NCBI RefSeq assembly: GCF_014268885.2 | Contig: NZ_CP077095.1 | Location: 3,999,001-4,063,000 of the forward strand | Source: Pseudomonas xantholysinigenes | Lineage (GTDB): Bacteria > Pseudomonadota > Gammaproteobacteria > Pseudomonadales > Pseudomonadaceae | Direction: 5' to 3' | Length of the DNA: 64,000 nt | In this document: positions 1 to 9,301 of the stretch, in pieces | Numbering within the stretch: position 1 is the first letter of the stretch | Layout: every line of letters begins with the position of its first letter | The notes under the pieces: model-generated | What the model was told of the DNA's origin: nothing | Seen by the model: only the letters and a program-made list of their open reading frames with translations | Database searches by the model: none | Position numbers and translations under genes: made by a program

Positions 1-1
1 C

Positions 2-1444
2 CTGATCCTCTCCGCCACCCTGTTCGAACGCATCACCGGCATGAGCATGAAGGCGCGCCCGGCCACCATCGGCGGATTCGCCCAGAGCATCCACGACTTC
101 CAGGGCCTGCGTGAATTCCTCACCGCGGTCACCCTGACCAGCATTATCGACCTGCCCTTCGTCGCCCTCATGCTGCTGGTGATCGGCCTGCTCGGCGGTT
201 GGCTGGTGCTGATTCCGCTGGTCGCCTTCCCGGTGGCGGTGGGGCTGGCACTGTTCATCCAGGTGCGCCTGCGCGACACCGTGCAGAAGAGCCTGAGCCT
301 CGGCGCCGTGCGCCAGGCCCTGCTGATCGAGACCCTCGGCGGTCTGGAAACCCTCAAGGCCTGCGGCGCCGAAAGCGAGCGCCAGTACCAGTGGGAACAC
401 ACCAACGCCGCTATCGCCCGCCTCGACGCCCACGCCCGCAACCTGTCGTCGCTGGCCAGCAACGGCACGCTGTTCATCCAGCAGTTCTGCGGCATGGCCA
501 CCATCGTCGCCGGGGTCTACAGCATCATCGCCGGCAATCTCAGCGTCGGCGCCCTGGTGGCCAGCTACATGCTCGGTAGCCGGGTGCTCGCCCCGCTCGG
601 CCAGATCGCCGGGTTGATCACCCGCTACCAGCAGGCGCAAGTGACCATGCGCAGCACCGATGCGTTGATGAGCCTGCCCCAGGAGCGCGAAGCGCGGCAG
701 CAGGCGCTGGAGCACACCACGCTGCGCGGCGCGGTGGCCGTCAGCCATGTCACCTTCCGCTACCCCGGCCAGGTCGCGCCGGCGCTCAACGGTGTCAGCG
801 TCAGCCTCAAGCCCGGCGAGCGCATCGGCATCATCGGCCGCAGTGGTTCGGGCAAGAGCACCCTGGCACGCCTGTTGATGGGGTTTCACCACCCCGACGA
901 AGGCCAGGTGCTGCTGGACAACCTCGACCTGCGCCAGCTGGACATCGCCGACCTGCGCAGCCAGCTCGGCTACGTGGCCCATGACCTGCCGCTGTTGGCC
1001 GGTAGCCTGCGTGACAACCTGACCCTGGGCGCCCGGCATGTCAGCGACGCGCGCATGCTCGAGGTGGCCGAGCTGACCGGCGTGAGCGAGCTGGCCCGCC
1101 AGCACCCGCAAGGTTTCGACCGCCCGGTGGGCGAGCGCGGCCAACTGCTGTCCGGCGGCCAGCGCCAGGCGGTGCTGCTGGCCCGGGCGCTGCTGCTGGA
1201 GCCGGCGATCTTGATCCTCGACGAGCCCAGCAGCCACATGGACAACAGCAGCGAGGAGCAACTGCGCCAGCGCCTGCTCGACTGGGTCCCGGGCAAGACC
1301 CTGCTGCTGGTCACCCATCGCACCTCGATGCTCAGCCTGGTGGACCGACTGCTGGTGCTGGACAACGGCAAGGTCGTCGCCGACGGGCCGAAGGATGCGG
1401 TCATCGACGCGCTGCGCAAGGGCCGCATCGGCGCGGCGCTGTGA
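2..1444 (+). CDS. Type I secretion ABC transporter/permease (LapB/RTX exporter type), 5'-truncated
   Basis: This is the C-terminal 480 residues of an inner-membrane ABC exporter that energises type I secretion. The window edge cuts off the start; full-length family members are about 700-720 residues. The fragment begins in the transmembrane domain, with hydrophobic helices at nt 150-260 and 480-600. The ATPase domain follows: Walker A GRSGSGKST (nt 836-862), signature LSGGQRQ (about nt 1150) and Walker B ILDEPSS (about nt 1210). The LFER...G..ARPA..GGFAQ stretch at the left edge is typical of LapB-like exporters of large adhesins or RTX proteins. An HlyD adaptor follows in the same direction, so an outer-membrane TolC-type partner and a substrate are expected to the left of the window. 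The substrate cannot be named from here. Confidence 0.9.
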   Translation: MILSATLFERITGMSMKARPATIGGFAQSIHDFQGLREFLTAVTLTSIIDLPFVALMLLVIGLLGGWLVLIPLVAFPVAVGLALFIQVRLRDTVQKSLSLGAVRQALLIETLGGLETLKACGAESERQYQWEHTNAAIARLDAHARNLSSLASNGTLFIQQFCGMATIVAGVYSIIAGNLSVGALVASYMLGSRVLAPLGQIAGLITRYQQAQVTMRSTDALMSLPQEREARQQALEHTTLRGAVAVSHVTFRYPGQVAPALNGVSVSLKPGERIGIIGRSGSGKSTLARLLMGFHHPDEGQVLLDNLDLRQLDIADLRSQLGYVAHDLPLLAGSLRDNLTLGARHVSDARMLEVAELTGVSELARQHPQGFDRPVGERGQLLSGGQRQAVLLARALLLEPAILILDEPSSHMDNSSEEQLRQRLLDWVPGKTLLLVTHRTSMLSLVDRLLVLDNGKVVADGPKDAVIDALRKGRIGAAL

Positions 1445-1458
1445 TACCACAACCATCC

Positions 1459-1548
1459 CTGTAGGAGCGGGCTTGTCCCGCGATCAAGGCAACGCGGAGC
1501 CTGGCACGGGCCACGCCCGTGATCGCGGGACAAACCCGCGCCTACAGC
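1459..1548. repeat. REPIN between secretion genes
   Basis: Two REP-like arms face each other: gtaggagcgggcttgtcccg on the left and its near reverse complement ending cgggacaaacccgcgcctac on the right, separated by an imperfect palindrome. It fills nearly all of the gap between the ABC exporter and the adaptor gene, so the mRNA of this presumed operon would carry a large hairpin here. Confidence 0.75.
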
Positions 1549-1572
1549 AGACCAGTTTCCAGGAGGCAATGT

Positions 1573-2928
1573 ATGTCCCTCAGCCACAGCATACGCAGCT
1601 ACCTCCACGGCACCGACAGCCGCGCCGAGCGCGACTACATGCCGGAGCTGGTCGGCGCCACCTTGCAGGACTCGCCCAGCCTGTCGCGCCTCACCGTGTG
1701 GCTGGCGGCGATCCTGCTGCTGGTGGCCCTGGTCTGGGCCAATTTCGCGGTGCTCGACGAGGTCACCGTCGGCGAGGGCAAGGCCATCCCTTCCAGCAAG
1801 GTGCAGGTGGTGCAGAACCTCGAGGGTGGCATCGTCACCGAGATCTTCGTGCGCGAAGGGCAGATGGTCGACAAGGGCGCCACCCTGCTGCGTCTGGACG
1901 ACACCCGCTTCAAGTCGAACAAGGGCGAGAGCGAAGCCGACCGCTATGCCCTCACGGCCCAGGTCGAGCGCCTGTCGGCCGAGGCCGAGGGCCGCCCGTT
2001 CGTGCTCTCCGACGAAGTGCGGGCCAAGGCGCCACAGGTGGCCGAGGACGAGATCGCCTTGTATGAATCGCGCCAGCGGCGCCTGGCCAGCGAAAAGCAG
2101 ACCCTCAACGAACAGCTGCGACAAAAGACCCAGGAACTCGCCGAGTTCCGCTCCAAGGTCGACCAGTACCGCTCAGCGGTAGGCCTGCTGCAGCAAGAGC
2201 TGGACATGTCCACGCCGCTGGTCGGCAAGGGCGCCATCTCGCCGGTGGAAATCCTGCGCCTCAAGCAACGCAGCGTCGAGGCCCGTGGCCAGTTGAACGC
2301 CACCAACCTGGCGATCCCTCGCGCCGAGGCGGCCATCGCCGAGATCCGCAGCAAGGTCCAGGAGTCCGACGCCAGCTTCCGCTCCGACGCCGCCAAGGAA
2401 CTCAACGACAAGCGCACGGAACTGTCGAAGATCACCGCCAGCAGCATCGCCATCGACGACCGGGTCAACCGCACCACGGTGGTCTCACCGGTGCGTGGCA
2501 TCGTCAAGCTGCTCAAGGTCAACACCATCGGCGGCGTGGTGCAGCCCGGCAGCGACCTGGTGGAAATCGTGCCGATCGAGGATAACCTGCTGATCGAGGC
2601 CAAGGTGCGGCCGCAGGACGTCGCCTTCCTGCACCCGGGGCAAACGGCGATGGTCAAGTTCAGCGCCTACGACTACACCATCTATGGCGGGCTGAAGGCC
2701 AAGCTGGAGCTGATTGGCGCGGACACCGTCACCGACGACAAGGGCAACGCGTTCTACCTGATCCAGGTGCGCACCGACAAGAACCACCTGGGCGGCGACA
2801 ACAAGCCGTTGCTGATCATTCCGGGGATGGTCGCCACGGTGGATATCATCACTGGGCAGAAGAGCGTGCTGGACTACCTGCTCAAGCCGGTGCTCAAGGC
2901 CCGCACCGAGGCGCTGCGCGAGCGGTGA
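1573..2928 (+). CDS. HlyD-family periplasmic adaptor (membrane fusion protein) of type I secretion
   Basis: This 451-residue adaptor bridges the inner-membrane ABC exporter and an outer-membrane TolC-like channel. The start was chosen because AGGAGG at 1561-1566 lies 6 nt before the ATG at 1573; the open frame extends further upstream but only through the repeat. One transmembrane helix spans about residues 40-59. A lipoyl-like half motif (LEGGIVTEIFVREGQ, about 83-97) comes next, then a long charged helical hairpin (about 150-300). The second lipoyl half and the beta-barrel domain (VVSPVRGIVK...) follow. It is closest in form to LapC-type adaptors. It stops 4 nt before the convergent DTW gene. 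Confidence 0.9.
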   Translation: MSLSHSIRSYLHGTDSRAERDYMPELVGATLQDSPSLSRLTVWLAAILLLVALVWANFAVLDEVTVGEGKAIPSSKVQVVQNLEGGIVTEIFVREGQMVDKGATLLRLDDTRFKSNKGESEADRYALTAQVERLSAEAEGRPFVLSDEVRAKAPQVAEDEIALYESRQRRLASEKQTLNEQLRQKTQELAEFRSKVDQYRSAVGLLQQELDMSTPLVGKGAISPVEILRLKQRSVEARGQLNATNLAIPRAEAAIAEIRSKVQESDASFRSDAAKELNDKRTELSKITASSIAIDDRVNRTTVVSPVRGIVKLLKVNTIGGVVQPGSDLVEIVPIEDNLLIEAKVRPQDVAFLHPGQTAMVKFSAYDYTIYGGLKAKLELIGADTVTDDKGNAFYLIQVRTDKNHLGGDNKPLLIIPGMVATVDIITGQKSVLDYLLKPVLKARTEALRER

Positions 2929-2931
2929 TGG

Positions 2932-3531
2932 TTAGCCATGGCCATGGTTGCGCTCAAAGGTTTCGCTGCCCATCGCCCTGATCTGCCCCTCGATCAACGC
3001 CTCGAATGGCTTGAGCAACCCGTCGAATGCTGCCGGTGCCTCCAGTACATCCAGCGCTTGCACGATTGCCTCCAAGGTCGACACCGCCCCCGGCTCCGGT
3101 GCCTTGCGCAGCCGGTAGCGGGAGGGTTTGACCTCACCCAGGGTGACCCGTGGCAGGGCCTCCAGCAGCGGGTTCAGGTACAGCAGCTTGCGCGCCTTGC
3201 GCCAGGTGCCATCGGGCACGATCAGCAGCAACGGCGGTGCGTCGGCGCTTGCATACGCCTGCAGGATCGCCGCCTGGTCACCGGGAAATAGCAATGCCGG
3301 GCGATAGCCCGGTGTCGCCAGCAAGGCAGGCAGGTCTTCGAACACCTCGCCGACTCTCAGTTCGGCATTGACCAGGCCCAGGGTTGCCAGGCGCGCGGTG
3401 TTCAACGCGTGGGCGGTTTCACTGGGGTGCTGTAGCACGACCACGCGGGTGCGGCTGTCGAGCTGTGGGATCAGCGGGCAAAGGCAATGGGCGAGCGGAC
3501 GCTGGCAGCGCTCGCAGCGGGGTCTAGGCAT
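2932..3531 (-). CDS. tapT: DTW-domain tRNA aminocarboxypropyltransferase (TapT-like)
   Basis: This 199-residue DTW-domain protein likely adds a 3-amino-3-carboxypropyl group from S-adenosylmethionine to a uridine of tRNA (acp3U), as E. coli TapT/YfiP does. Visible features are an N-terminal cysteine cluster (Cys6, Cys9, Cys16, Cys18), the HPSE motif at 35-38 and the family motif D-G-T-W at 107-110. The ATG at 3531 is preceded by GGAG with 9-nt spacing. Longer readings upstream run into REP sequence and lack family similarity. The gene is convergent with the secretion adaptor. Family assignment is strong; the exact tRNA target is inferred. Confidence 0.85.
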   Translation of the reverse strand: MPRPRCERCQRPLAHCLCPLIPQLDSRTRVVVLQHPSETAHALNTARLATLGLVNAELRVGEVFEDLPALLATPGYRPALLFPGDQAAILQAYASADAPPLLLIVPDGTWRKARKLLYLNPLLEALPRVTLGEVKPSRYRLRKAPEPGAVSTLEAIVQALDVLEAPAAFDGLLKPFEALIEGQIRAMGSETFERNHGHG

Positions 3532-3617
3532 AGGGGTCTCCGTTGGCCGAGGGATTTTGCCACAGGCTGGGGTTTTGGGCCCGCTTTGTGGCCCATCTCG
3601 GACAAACCTGCTCAGCC

Positions 3618-3748
3618 CCTGTGGGAGTGGTTCAGCGGGGCACCGAACCACCGCTAACCAGGCGACGCGGTGCCTGGCACCGGCTATGCCGGTGTTCGCG
3701 GCTAAAGCCGCTCCCACAGGGGTGGGAGCGGCTTTAGCCGCGAATGGG
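3618..3748. repeat. REP cluster with back-to-back palindrome
   Basis: Copies of the P. putida REP core lie here. A degenerate ctgtgggagtgg...aggcgacgcggtgcctggcac stretch leads into ttcgcggctaaagccgctcccacagg (3695-3720). Its inverse gtgggagcggctttagccgcgaa follows immediately (3722-3744), giving an almost perfect long hairpin. It lies between the divergently read tapT start and the 3' end of the chemoreceptor gene. Confidence 0.8.
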
Positions 3749-3763
3749 CCTGCAAACCAGGCC

Positions 3764-5329
3764 TTATCGGTTGAACCGCTCCGCCAGGCTGTGCAGGTAC
3801 TCCGCCATGCGCTCCAGGTCCTGGCTGATCTCGGCCCCCTGCTTGGCCTGCCCGGCGCTCTCGTCGCACAGATGCGCAATGCGCACGATCTGCTGGTTGA
3901 TGTCTTCCGCCACATGGCTCTGCTGCTCGGAGGCCGTGGCCATCTGCTGGCTCATGCCGGTGATGCGGCTGACCGCCTGGGCGATCCCGGCCAGGGCTTC
4001 CTGCACCGCCTCGACGCTATGCACGCTGTCGCTGGAAATCTGCTGCCCGCGACTGGCGCTGGCCACCGCCCGGTCGGCGCCGGAGCGCAAGGTCGAGATG
4101 ATGTGGTGGATTTCCTCGGTGGAGGCGCGGGTGCGCTGGGCCAGCGAACGCACCTCGTCGGCGACCACCGCGAAGCCCCGGCCCTGCTCGCCGGCCCGCG
4201 CCGCCTCGATGGCGGCATTGAGCGCCAGCAGGTTGGTCTGCTCGGCGATCGAGGTGATCACATCCACCACGCTGCCGATCGACTGGGTCTGCTCGGCCAG
4301 GGCATTGACCGCCTGGCCGATATCGCTCACCGCCTCGTTCATGCTGCCCATGGCGCGCAAACTCTGCTCGGCCAGGTCGCTGCCCTTCTGCGCCAGTTGG
4401 TCGGCGTCACTGGCGGCGTGGGCGGTGCTCTGCACGTTATGGGTCACCTGCTGGATGGTCGCGGCCATCTGCGCGATGGCGGTGGCCGACTGGTCGGTCT
4501 CGCTGCGCTGGCGGTCGAGCATCTGCGCTTGGGCATCGGACAGATCGGCGGACTGTGCGGCCCGCGACTTGACGCCGATACCAGCATCCACCAGGCGGGT
4601 CAGCGCGGTCTGCAGGCGTGCCTCTTCGCTGATGATCGCCAGGTCGAGCTGGCCCTGCAGGCCCGGGTTGTCGCTGTAGGTCAGCGCCACCAGCGGGCTG
4701 GTGAAGGCCTTGGGATGCTCCTGCAGGGTACGCCGGATCGACTGGTTCTGCCGGTGCTCGACCACGTACCAGGCCGCCAGCAGGCTGGCCATCAACACGC
4801 CGAGGGCCGCATAAGGAGGCAGCCACAGGTAGCCGGCGGCCGAAGCCAGGCCGGCGCCGATCAACGGCCAGCCATGGCCGATGCCATGGGCCAGGCGCGC
4901 CACCACGGGGACTGCCGAACGCCCGGCACGCAAACGCGCGTAGAGCTGTTCGGCACGGCGGATCTGCTCGCGGGTCGGCACCGAGCGCACCGACTCGTAG
5001 CCGCTGATGCGACCGTTCTCGTACACCGCCGTGACATAAGCGCTGACCCAGTAGAAGTCGCCGTTCTTGGCGCGGTTCTTGACCACACCCATCCACGGCT
5101 TGCCTTGCTTGATGGTGTCCCACATATGACCGAACACCGAGGGCGGCATGTCCGGGTGGCGGACCAGATTATGCGGCTGGCCCACCAGTTCGTCGTAGGT
5201 GAAACCGCTGATGGCCACGAATGCGTCGTTGCAGTAGGTGATGCGGCTGTTCAGGTCGGTGGTGGAGATCAGCCGCTGGTCTTGGGGGAAGGTTCTTTCG
5301 TGCTCAGTGACGGGCAAATTCATGCGCAT
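3764..5329 (-). CDS. aer: PAS-containing methyl-accepting chemotaxis protein, Aer-type aerotaxis receptor
   Basis: This is a 521-residue energy or oxygen taxis receptor of the Aer layout. A cytoplasmic N-terminal PAS domain (about 5-120, with N-x-R-I-x-Y-C-N and W-x-G-x-V-K-N-R motifs that usually bind FAD) is followed by a hydrophobic pair of helices (about 150-190) with no large periplasmic domain. The C-terminal signalling domain has the conserved hairpin tip ([19 protein letters not shown], about 362-380). The start at 5329 gives 521 residues and has AAGGGA 9 nt upstream; the ATG at 5323 is a second possibility. P. putida carries several Aer paralogues, and this locus recalls the one called Aer-3. 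No che genes are adjacent, so it must couple to CheW/CheA encoded elsewhere. Confidence 0.87.
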   Translation of the reverse strand: MRMNLPVTEHERTFPQDQRLISTTDLNSRITYCNDAFVAISGFTYDELVGQPHNLVRHPDMPPSVFGHMWDTIKQGKPWMGVVKNRAKNGDFYWVSAYVTAVYENGRISGYESVRSVPTREQIRRAEQLYARLRAGRSAVPVVARLAHGIGHGWPLIGAGLASAAGYLWLPPYAALGVLMASLLAAWYVVEHRQNQSIRRTLQEHPKAFTSPLVALTYSDNPGLQGQLDLAIISEEARLQTALTRLVDAGIGVKSRAAQSADLSDAQAQMLDRQRSETDQSATAIAQMAATIQQVTHNVQSTAHAASDADQLAQKGSDLAEQSLRAMGSMNEAVSDIGQAVNALAEQTQSIGSVVDVITSIAEQTNLLALNAAIEAARAGEQGRGFAVVADEVRSLAQRTRASTEEIHHIISTLRSGADRAVASASRGQQISSDSVHSVEAVQEALAGIAQAVSRITGMSQQMATASEQQSHVAEDINQQIVRIAHLCDESAGQAKQGAEISQDLERMAEYLHSLAERFNR

Positions 5330-5469
5330 CGTTGGCGGTCCCTTGCTTATCCAGATGAATGGGAAAATCATCAAAGCAAGTAGATATTTAGCAGAAGGCC
5401 AGCACGCCAGCGGTCAAGTTTTGTAGGAAATTTGCCAGTCCTGACGGAACGGTATCAACCCAACCGTGG

Positions 5470-6363
5470 TCAACCGACGTTCAGCTGGCTCTTGAGCAGG
5501 TCGCGGAACGTCTGGATCAAGGGTTCCCGGCTGCGGCCACGGCGAATGATCAGGGAGAACGGCGCCTGGTAGCCGAAGGTCGCCGGCGACAACACCCGCA
5601 GGTCGCCCTTGTCGACCCAGGCCTGGGCATAGTGCTCGGGCAGGTAGCCGATGTAGGCGCCGGAGAGAATCAGAATCAACTGTGCCTCCATGCTCTCCAC
5701 AGTGGCCGCGCTGTGCTTGAAGCCATGCCGGGCCAGCTCGGCCTGGCTCCAATAGCCGCGGCCAACCATGCGCTGCTGGGTGATCACCGGTTCGGGGATG
5801 CGCCGCTCAGCGAACAATGGGTGGCGGCTGCTGCAATACAGCCAGTGCTGCTCACGGTACAGCGGCTGGTACACCAGCCCGCTCATGCGCGAGGAAAACG
5901 CACCGATGGCCAGGTCCAGGCGGTTGTCTTGCACGCCCAACTGCAATTCATAAGGGCTGGAGACCGACAGGTGCAAATGCACCGCCGGGTGCTCCTGGCT
6001 GTAGGCGCCAATGGCCTCGGCCAGCGGCAGCGCGCGGTCACCGACGGTGGAGTCGATCACCCCGAGGTTGAGGGTGCCGCGCAGCTCGCCCTTGAGCGCG
6101 GCGGCGTACTGCTCGAAACCGTCCAGCTCACCGAGCAGGCGCAAGGTTTCCTGGTGGAACAGCTCGCCTTTGCTGGTCAGGCTGAAACCACCCCGGCCGC
6201 GATGGCACAACACCAGGCCCAGGGCGCTTTCCAGCTGGCTCATGTAGGTGCTGATGGCCGAGGTCGACAGGTTGAGGTCGCGCTGGGCGTTGGCGAACCC
6301 TTGGTGGCGCACCACGCTGGCGAAGATGCGCAGCAGTTTCAAGTCGGGCAGCGAAGAGGCCAT
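5470..6363 (-). CDS. gbuR: LysR-family regulator, likely of the divergent guanidinobutyrase gene
   Basis: This is a 297-residue LysR-type regulator. The winged helix-turn-helix occupies about residues 5-65 (LLRIFASVVRHQGFANAQ..LN.STSAISTYMSQLE) and an effector-binding domain follows. The ATG at 6363 fits the family start; the extra 36 codons upstream are unlikely to be coding and would run into the operator region. It is divergent from the ureohydrolase gene at 6588, the arrangement known for gbuR/gbuA in P. aeruginosa. A near-perfect palindrome at 6421-6436 sits between them. The symbol is an inference from that arrangement. Confidence 0.8.
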   Translation of the reverse strand: MASSLPDLKLLRIFASVVRHQGFANAQRDLNLSTSAISTYMSQLESALGLVLCHRGRGGFSLTSKGELFHQETLRLLGELDGFEQYAAALKGELRGTLNLGVIDSTVGDRALPLAEAIGAYSQEHPAVHLHLSVSSPYELQLGVQDNRLDLAIGAFSSRMSGLVYQPLYREQHWLYCSSRHPLFAERRIPEPVITQQRMVGRGYWSQAELARHGFKHSAATVESMEAQLILILSGAYIGYLPEHYAQAWVDKGDLRVLSPATFGYQAPFSLIIRRGRSREPLIQTFRDLLKSQLNVG

Positions 6364-6420
6364 GACGCGAGGTTCCACGGGCTGAAGGTAGCCAGAGTCT
6401 AACCCGCCTCGCAGCGATAG

Positions 6421-6436
6421 TTCAGAAATTCCTGAA
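6421..6436. promoter_or_regulatory. Candidate LysR operator between the regulator and ureohydrolase genes
   Basis: TTCAGAAATTCCTGAA is a 16-bp inverted repeat with one mismatched base pair and fits a LysR-type T-N11-A box. It lies 58 bp upstream of the regulator start and about 150 bp upstream of the ureohydrolase start, where a regulator controlling both genes would be expected to bind. Confidence 0.45.
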
Positions 6437-6587
6437 GTAAGTATTTGTCGGTAGCGATTCTTCCCGGACACTACCTTGCGCAGACTGCGGCGAAATGCCC
6501 CTGCCCGCCGGCATCACCCGACCAGGAAGGCGCGCGGCGGCACAGGTTCGAACAAACAGAACAATCGACCGACTGATGAGGCCCACC

Positions 6588-7538
6588 GTGGACAAGATTC
6601 TCCACCAACCACTGGGCGGCAACGAAATGCCGCGTTTCGGCGGCATCGCCACCATGCTCCGTCTGCCCCACCTGCAAAGCGCCGAAGGGCTCGATGCCGC
6701 CTTCATCGGCGTGCCGCTGGACATCGGCACCTCGCTGCGCTCGGGCACTCGCTTCGGCCCCCGGCAGATCCGCGCCGAATCGGTGATGATCCGCCCCTAC
6801 AACATGGCCACCGGCGCCGCGCCGTTCGACTCGCTGTCGGTCGCCGACATCGGCGACGTGGCGATCAACACCTTCAACCTGCTGGACGCCGTGCGCATCA
6901 TCGAAGAGGCCTACGACGAGGTCCTCGAGCACAACATCATCCCGCTGACCCTGGGTGGCGACCACACCATCACCCTGCCGATCCTGCGCGCCCTGCACAA
7001 GAAGCACGGCAAGATCGGCCTGGTGCACATCGACGCCCATGCCGACGTCAATGACCACATGTTCGGCGAGAAGATCGCCCACGGCACCACCTTCCGCCGC
7101 GCCGTGGAAGAAGGCCTGCTCGATTGCGACCGCGTGGTGCAGATTGGCCTGCGCGCCCAGGGCTACACCGCCGACGACTTCAACTGGAGCCGCCGCCAGG
7201 GCTTCCGCGTGGTCCAGGCCGAGGAGTGCTGGCACAAGTCGCTGGAACCGCTGATGGCCGAGGTGCGCGAAAAAGTCGGCGGAGGCCCGGTGTACCTGTC
7301 GTTCGACATCGACGGCATCGACCCGGCCTGGGCGCCCGGCACCGGCACCCCGGAGATCGGCGGCTTGACCACTATCCAGGCGATGGAGATCATCCGCGGC
7401 TGCCACGGTCTGGACCTGATCGGCTGCGACCTGGTGGAGGTTTCCCCGCCTTACGACACCACCGGCAACACCTCGCTGCTGGGGGCCAACCTGCTGTTCG
7501 AAATGCTCTGCGTGCTGCCGGGCGTGGTGCGACGCTAG
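6588..7538 (+). CDS. gbuA: Ureohydrolase, guanidinobutyrase/agmatinase type
   Basis: This is a 316-residue manganese-dependent ureohydrolase. Signature motifs are GGDH (123-126), DAHAD (149-153) and SFDIDGIDP (238-246), which supply the metal ligands. A GTG start at 6588 is chosen because ATGAGG (6576-6581) gives a Shine-Dalgarno with 6-nt spacing, and the resulting N-terminus (DKILHQPLGGNEMPRFGG) matches my recollection of P. aeruginosa GbuA. The family splits guanidino compounds into urea and an amine. 4-Guanidinobutyrate (giving GABA) is the favoured substrate because of the divergent LysR gene and downstream Na+ symporter, but agmatine or 3-guanidinopropionate is not excluded by sequence alone. 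Confidence 0.85.
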   Translation: MDKILHQPLGGNEMPRFGGIATMLRLPHLQSAEGLDAAFIGVPLDIGTSLRSGTRFGPRQIRAESVMIRPYNMATGAAPFDSLSVADIGDVAINTFNLLDAVRIIEEAYDEVLEHNIIPLTLGGDHTITLPILRALHKKHGKIGLVHIDAHADVNDHMFGEKIAHGTTFRRAVEEGLLDCDRVVQIGLRAQGYTADDFNWSRRQGFRVVQAEECWHKSLEPLMAEVREKVGGGPVYLSFDIDGIDPAWAPGTGTPEIGGLTTIQAMEIIRGCHGLDLIGCDLVEVSPPYDTTGNTSLLGANLLFEMLCVLPGVVRR

Positions 7539-7557
7539 CCGTCAAGCACCGTCCTTT

Positions 7558-7672
7558 GTAGGAGCGGCCTTGTGCCGCGAAAGGGGCGCATAGCGCCCCC
7601 GGTTTTCAGCGTTTTCGCAGAGAACGCCGGGGCTGCCTTGCAGCCCTTTCGCGGCACAAGACCGCTCCTACA
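7558..7672. repeat. REPIN of the GTAGGAGCGGCC flavour
   Basis: A long inverted pair: gtaggagcggccttgtgccg at the left and its inverse cggcacaagaccgctcctac at the right, with a second internal inverted stretch around the centre. It separates the ureohydrolase from the symporter gene. Confidence 0.8.
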
Positions 7673-7825
7673 CACAGGGCGTTGCGCTGCATGCAATTGC
7701 TTGACCCCGGCAGGAGCCATTCGGGAGGGCCATAGAGGCCCGCCAACACCACAAAGGACCGCCGGGCGCCGTGAACCGTCCAGGCGGCCGATCTCGCCAT
7801 AATAAAGATAATCGGGAGACCCCCA

Positions 7826-9205
7826 ATGGCCTTGGACATCATCGTTGTACTGATCTATGCCGCCGGCATGCTCGGCCTCGGCTGGTATGGCATGCGACGC
7901 GCGAAGACCCATGAAGACTACCTGGTGGCCGGGCGCAACCTCGGCCCGACCCTGTACATGGGCACCATGGCCACCACCGTGCTCGGCGGCGCCTCCACCG
8001 TGGGCACCGTGCGCCTGGGCTATGTCCATGGTATTTCCGGTTTCTGGCTATGCGCCGCCCTGGGGCTGGGGATCATCGCCCTCAACCTGTTCCTGGCCAA
8101 ACCCCTGCTGCGCCTGAAGATCTTCACCGTCACCCAGGTACTGGAACGCCGCTACAACCCGATGGCGCGCCAGGCCAGCGCGGCGATCATGCTCGCCTAC
8201 GCGCTGATGATCGCGGTCACCTCGACCCTGGCCATGGGCACCGTGCTGCAGGTGCTGCTCGACGTGCCGTTCTGGATGGCCCTGCTGTTCGGCGGCGGCG
8301 TGGTGGTGGTGTACTCGACCATCGGCGGCATGTGGTCGCTGACCCTCACCGACATCGTCCAGTTCGTGATCAAGACCGTGGGCCTGATGTTCATCCTGCT
8401 GCCGGTGTGCCTGTACAAGGCCGGTGGCTGGGACGCCCTGGTGGCCAAGCTACCGGCGGCCAGCTTCAGCTGGACCACCATCGGCTGGGACACCATCATC
8501 ACCTACTTCCTGATCTACTTCTTCGGCATCCTGATCGGCCAGGACATCTGGCAGCGGGTGTTCACCGCCCGCGACGAGAAGGTCTGCCAGCGCGCCGGCA
8601 CCACCGCCGGTGTCTACTGCGTACTGTACGGCCTGGCCTGCGCCCTGATCGGCATGGCCGCCCACGTGCTGATGCCAGACCTGGCCAACCCCAACAACGC
8701 CTTCGCCGAGATGATCAAGGGCCAACTGCCCGAAGGCATCCGTGGCCTGCTGATGGCCGCCGCCCTGGCCGCGATGATGTCCACCGCCAGTGCCGGCCTG
8801 CTGGCCGCCTCCACCACCCTCACCGAGGACCTGCTGCCGAAACTGCGTGGCGGCAAGCAGTCGAGCCTGGGCATCAACCGCCTGTTCACCCTGCTCACCG
8901 GCCTGGTGGTGCTGGGCATCGCCCTGGCGGTGAACGATGTGATCAGCGCCCTGACCTTGGCCTACAACCTGCTGGTGGGCGGCATGCTGATCCCGCTGAT
9001 CGGCGCGATCTTCTGGAAGCGCGCGACCACCGCCGGGGCCATCGCCAGCATGTCGCTGGGCTTTGCCACCGCGCTGCTGTTCATGTTCAAGGATGGCCTG
9101 GAAGCCAACACGCCGATCTACTACAGCCTGGCCATCGGCCTGGTGAGCTTCGTGGTGGTCAGCCTGGCTTCGCACAAGCCGGTGGCGACGGTGAACCTGG
9201 CCTGA
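7826..9205 (+). CDS. Sodium:solute symporter (SSS family)
   Basis: This is a 459-residue inner-membrane symporter with about thirteen hydrophobic helices, using a sodium gradient to import a small solute. The first helix is LDIIVVLIYAAGMLGLGWYG, followed by the EDYLVAGRNLG motif typical of SSS carriers and a GGASTVGTVRLGY segment. GGGAG lies 9-10 nt before the ATG at 7826. It follows the guanidinobutyrase-type gene in the same direction, so uptake of a guanidino compound or its product is a reasonable inference. A 115-bp REPIN and about 150 further bases intervene, so separate transcription is possible. A strong terminator follows. Confidence 0.88.
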   Translation: MALDIIVVLIYAAGMLGLGWYGMRRAKTHEDYLVAGRNLGPTLYMGTMATTVLGGASTVGTVRLGYVHGISGFWLCAALGLGIIALNLFLAKPLLRLKIFTVTQVLERRYNPMARQASAAIMLAYALMIAVTSTLAMGTVLQVLLDVPFWMALLFGGGVVVVYSTIGGMWSLTLTDIVQFVIKTVGLMFILLPVCLYKAGGWDALVAKLPAASFSWTTIGWDTIITYFLIYFFGILIGQDIWQRVFTARDEKVCQRAGTTAGVYCVLYGLACALIGMAAHVLMPDLANPNNAFAEMIKGQLPEGIRGLLMAAALAAMMSTASAGLLAASTTLTEDLLPKLRGGKQSSLGINRLFTLLTGLVVLGIALAVNDVISALTLAYNLLVGGMLIPLIGAIFWKRATTAGAIASMSLGFATALLFMFKDGLEANTPIYYSLAIGLVSFVVVSLASHKPVATVNLA

Positions 9206-9256
9206 GGCCACTTCCACGCCAACCCCTTGTAAAAGGGGCCTTGCCAGTAAAACGCA

Positions 9257-9293
9257 AAAGGCCGCCGCATCCACAAGATGCGGCGGCCTTTTT
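9257..9293. terminator. Bidirectional intrinsic terminator
   Basis: A perfect 13-bp stem, AAGGCCGCCGCAT/ATGCGGCGGCCTT (9258-9270 with 9278-9290), encloses a 7-nt loop. It has a T-run on the plus side and, read on the minus strand, TTTT followed by GCGTTTT. It can end both the symporter transcript and the convergent small gene at 9302-9430. Confidence 0.9.
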
Positions 9294-9301
9294 GGCGGTG
9301 G

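Noticed and set aside
3368..5383. 671-codon open frame on the plus strand
   Set aside because: Antisense to the chemoreceptor and across REP sequence; no recognisable motif.
7558..7672. Possible CRISPR-like repeat spacing in REP clusters
   Set aside because: Repeats are inverted pairs, not regularly spaced direct repeats, and no cas gene is present.
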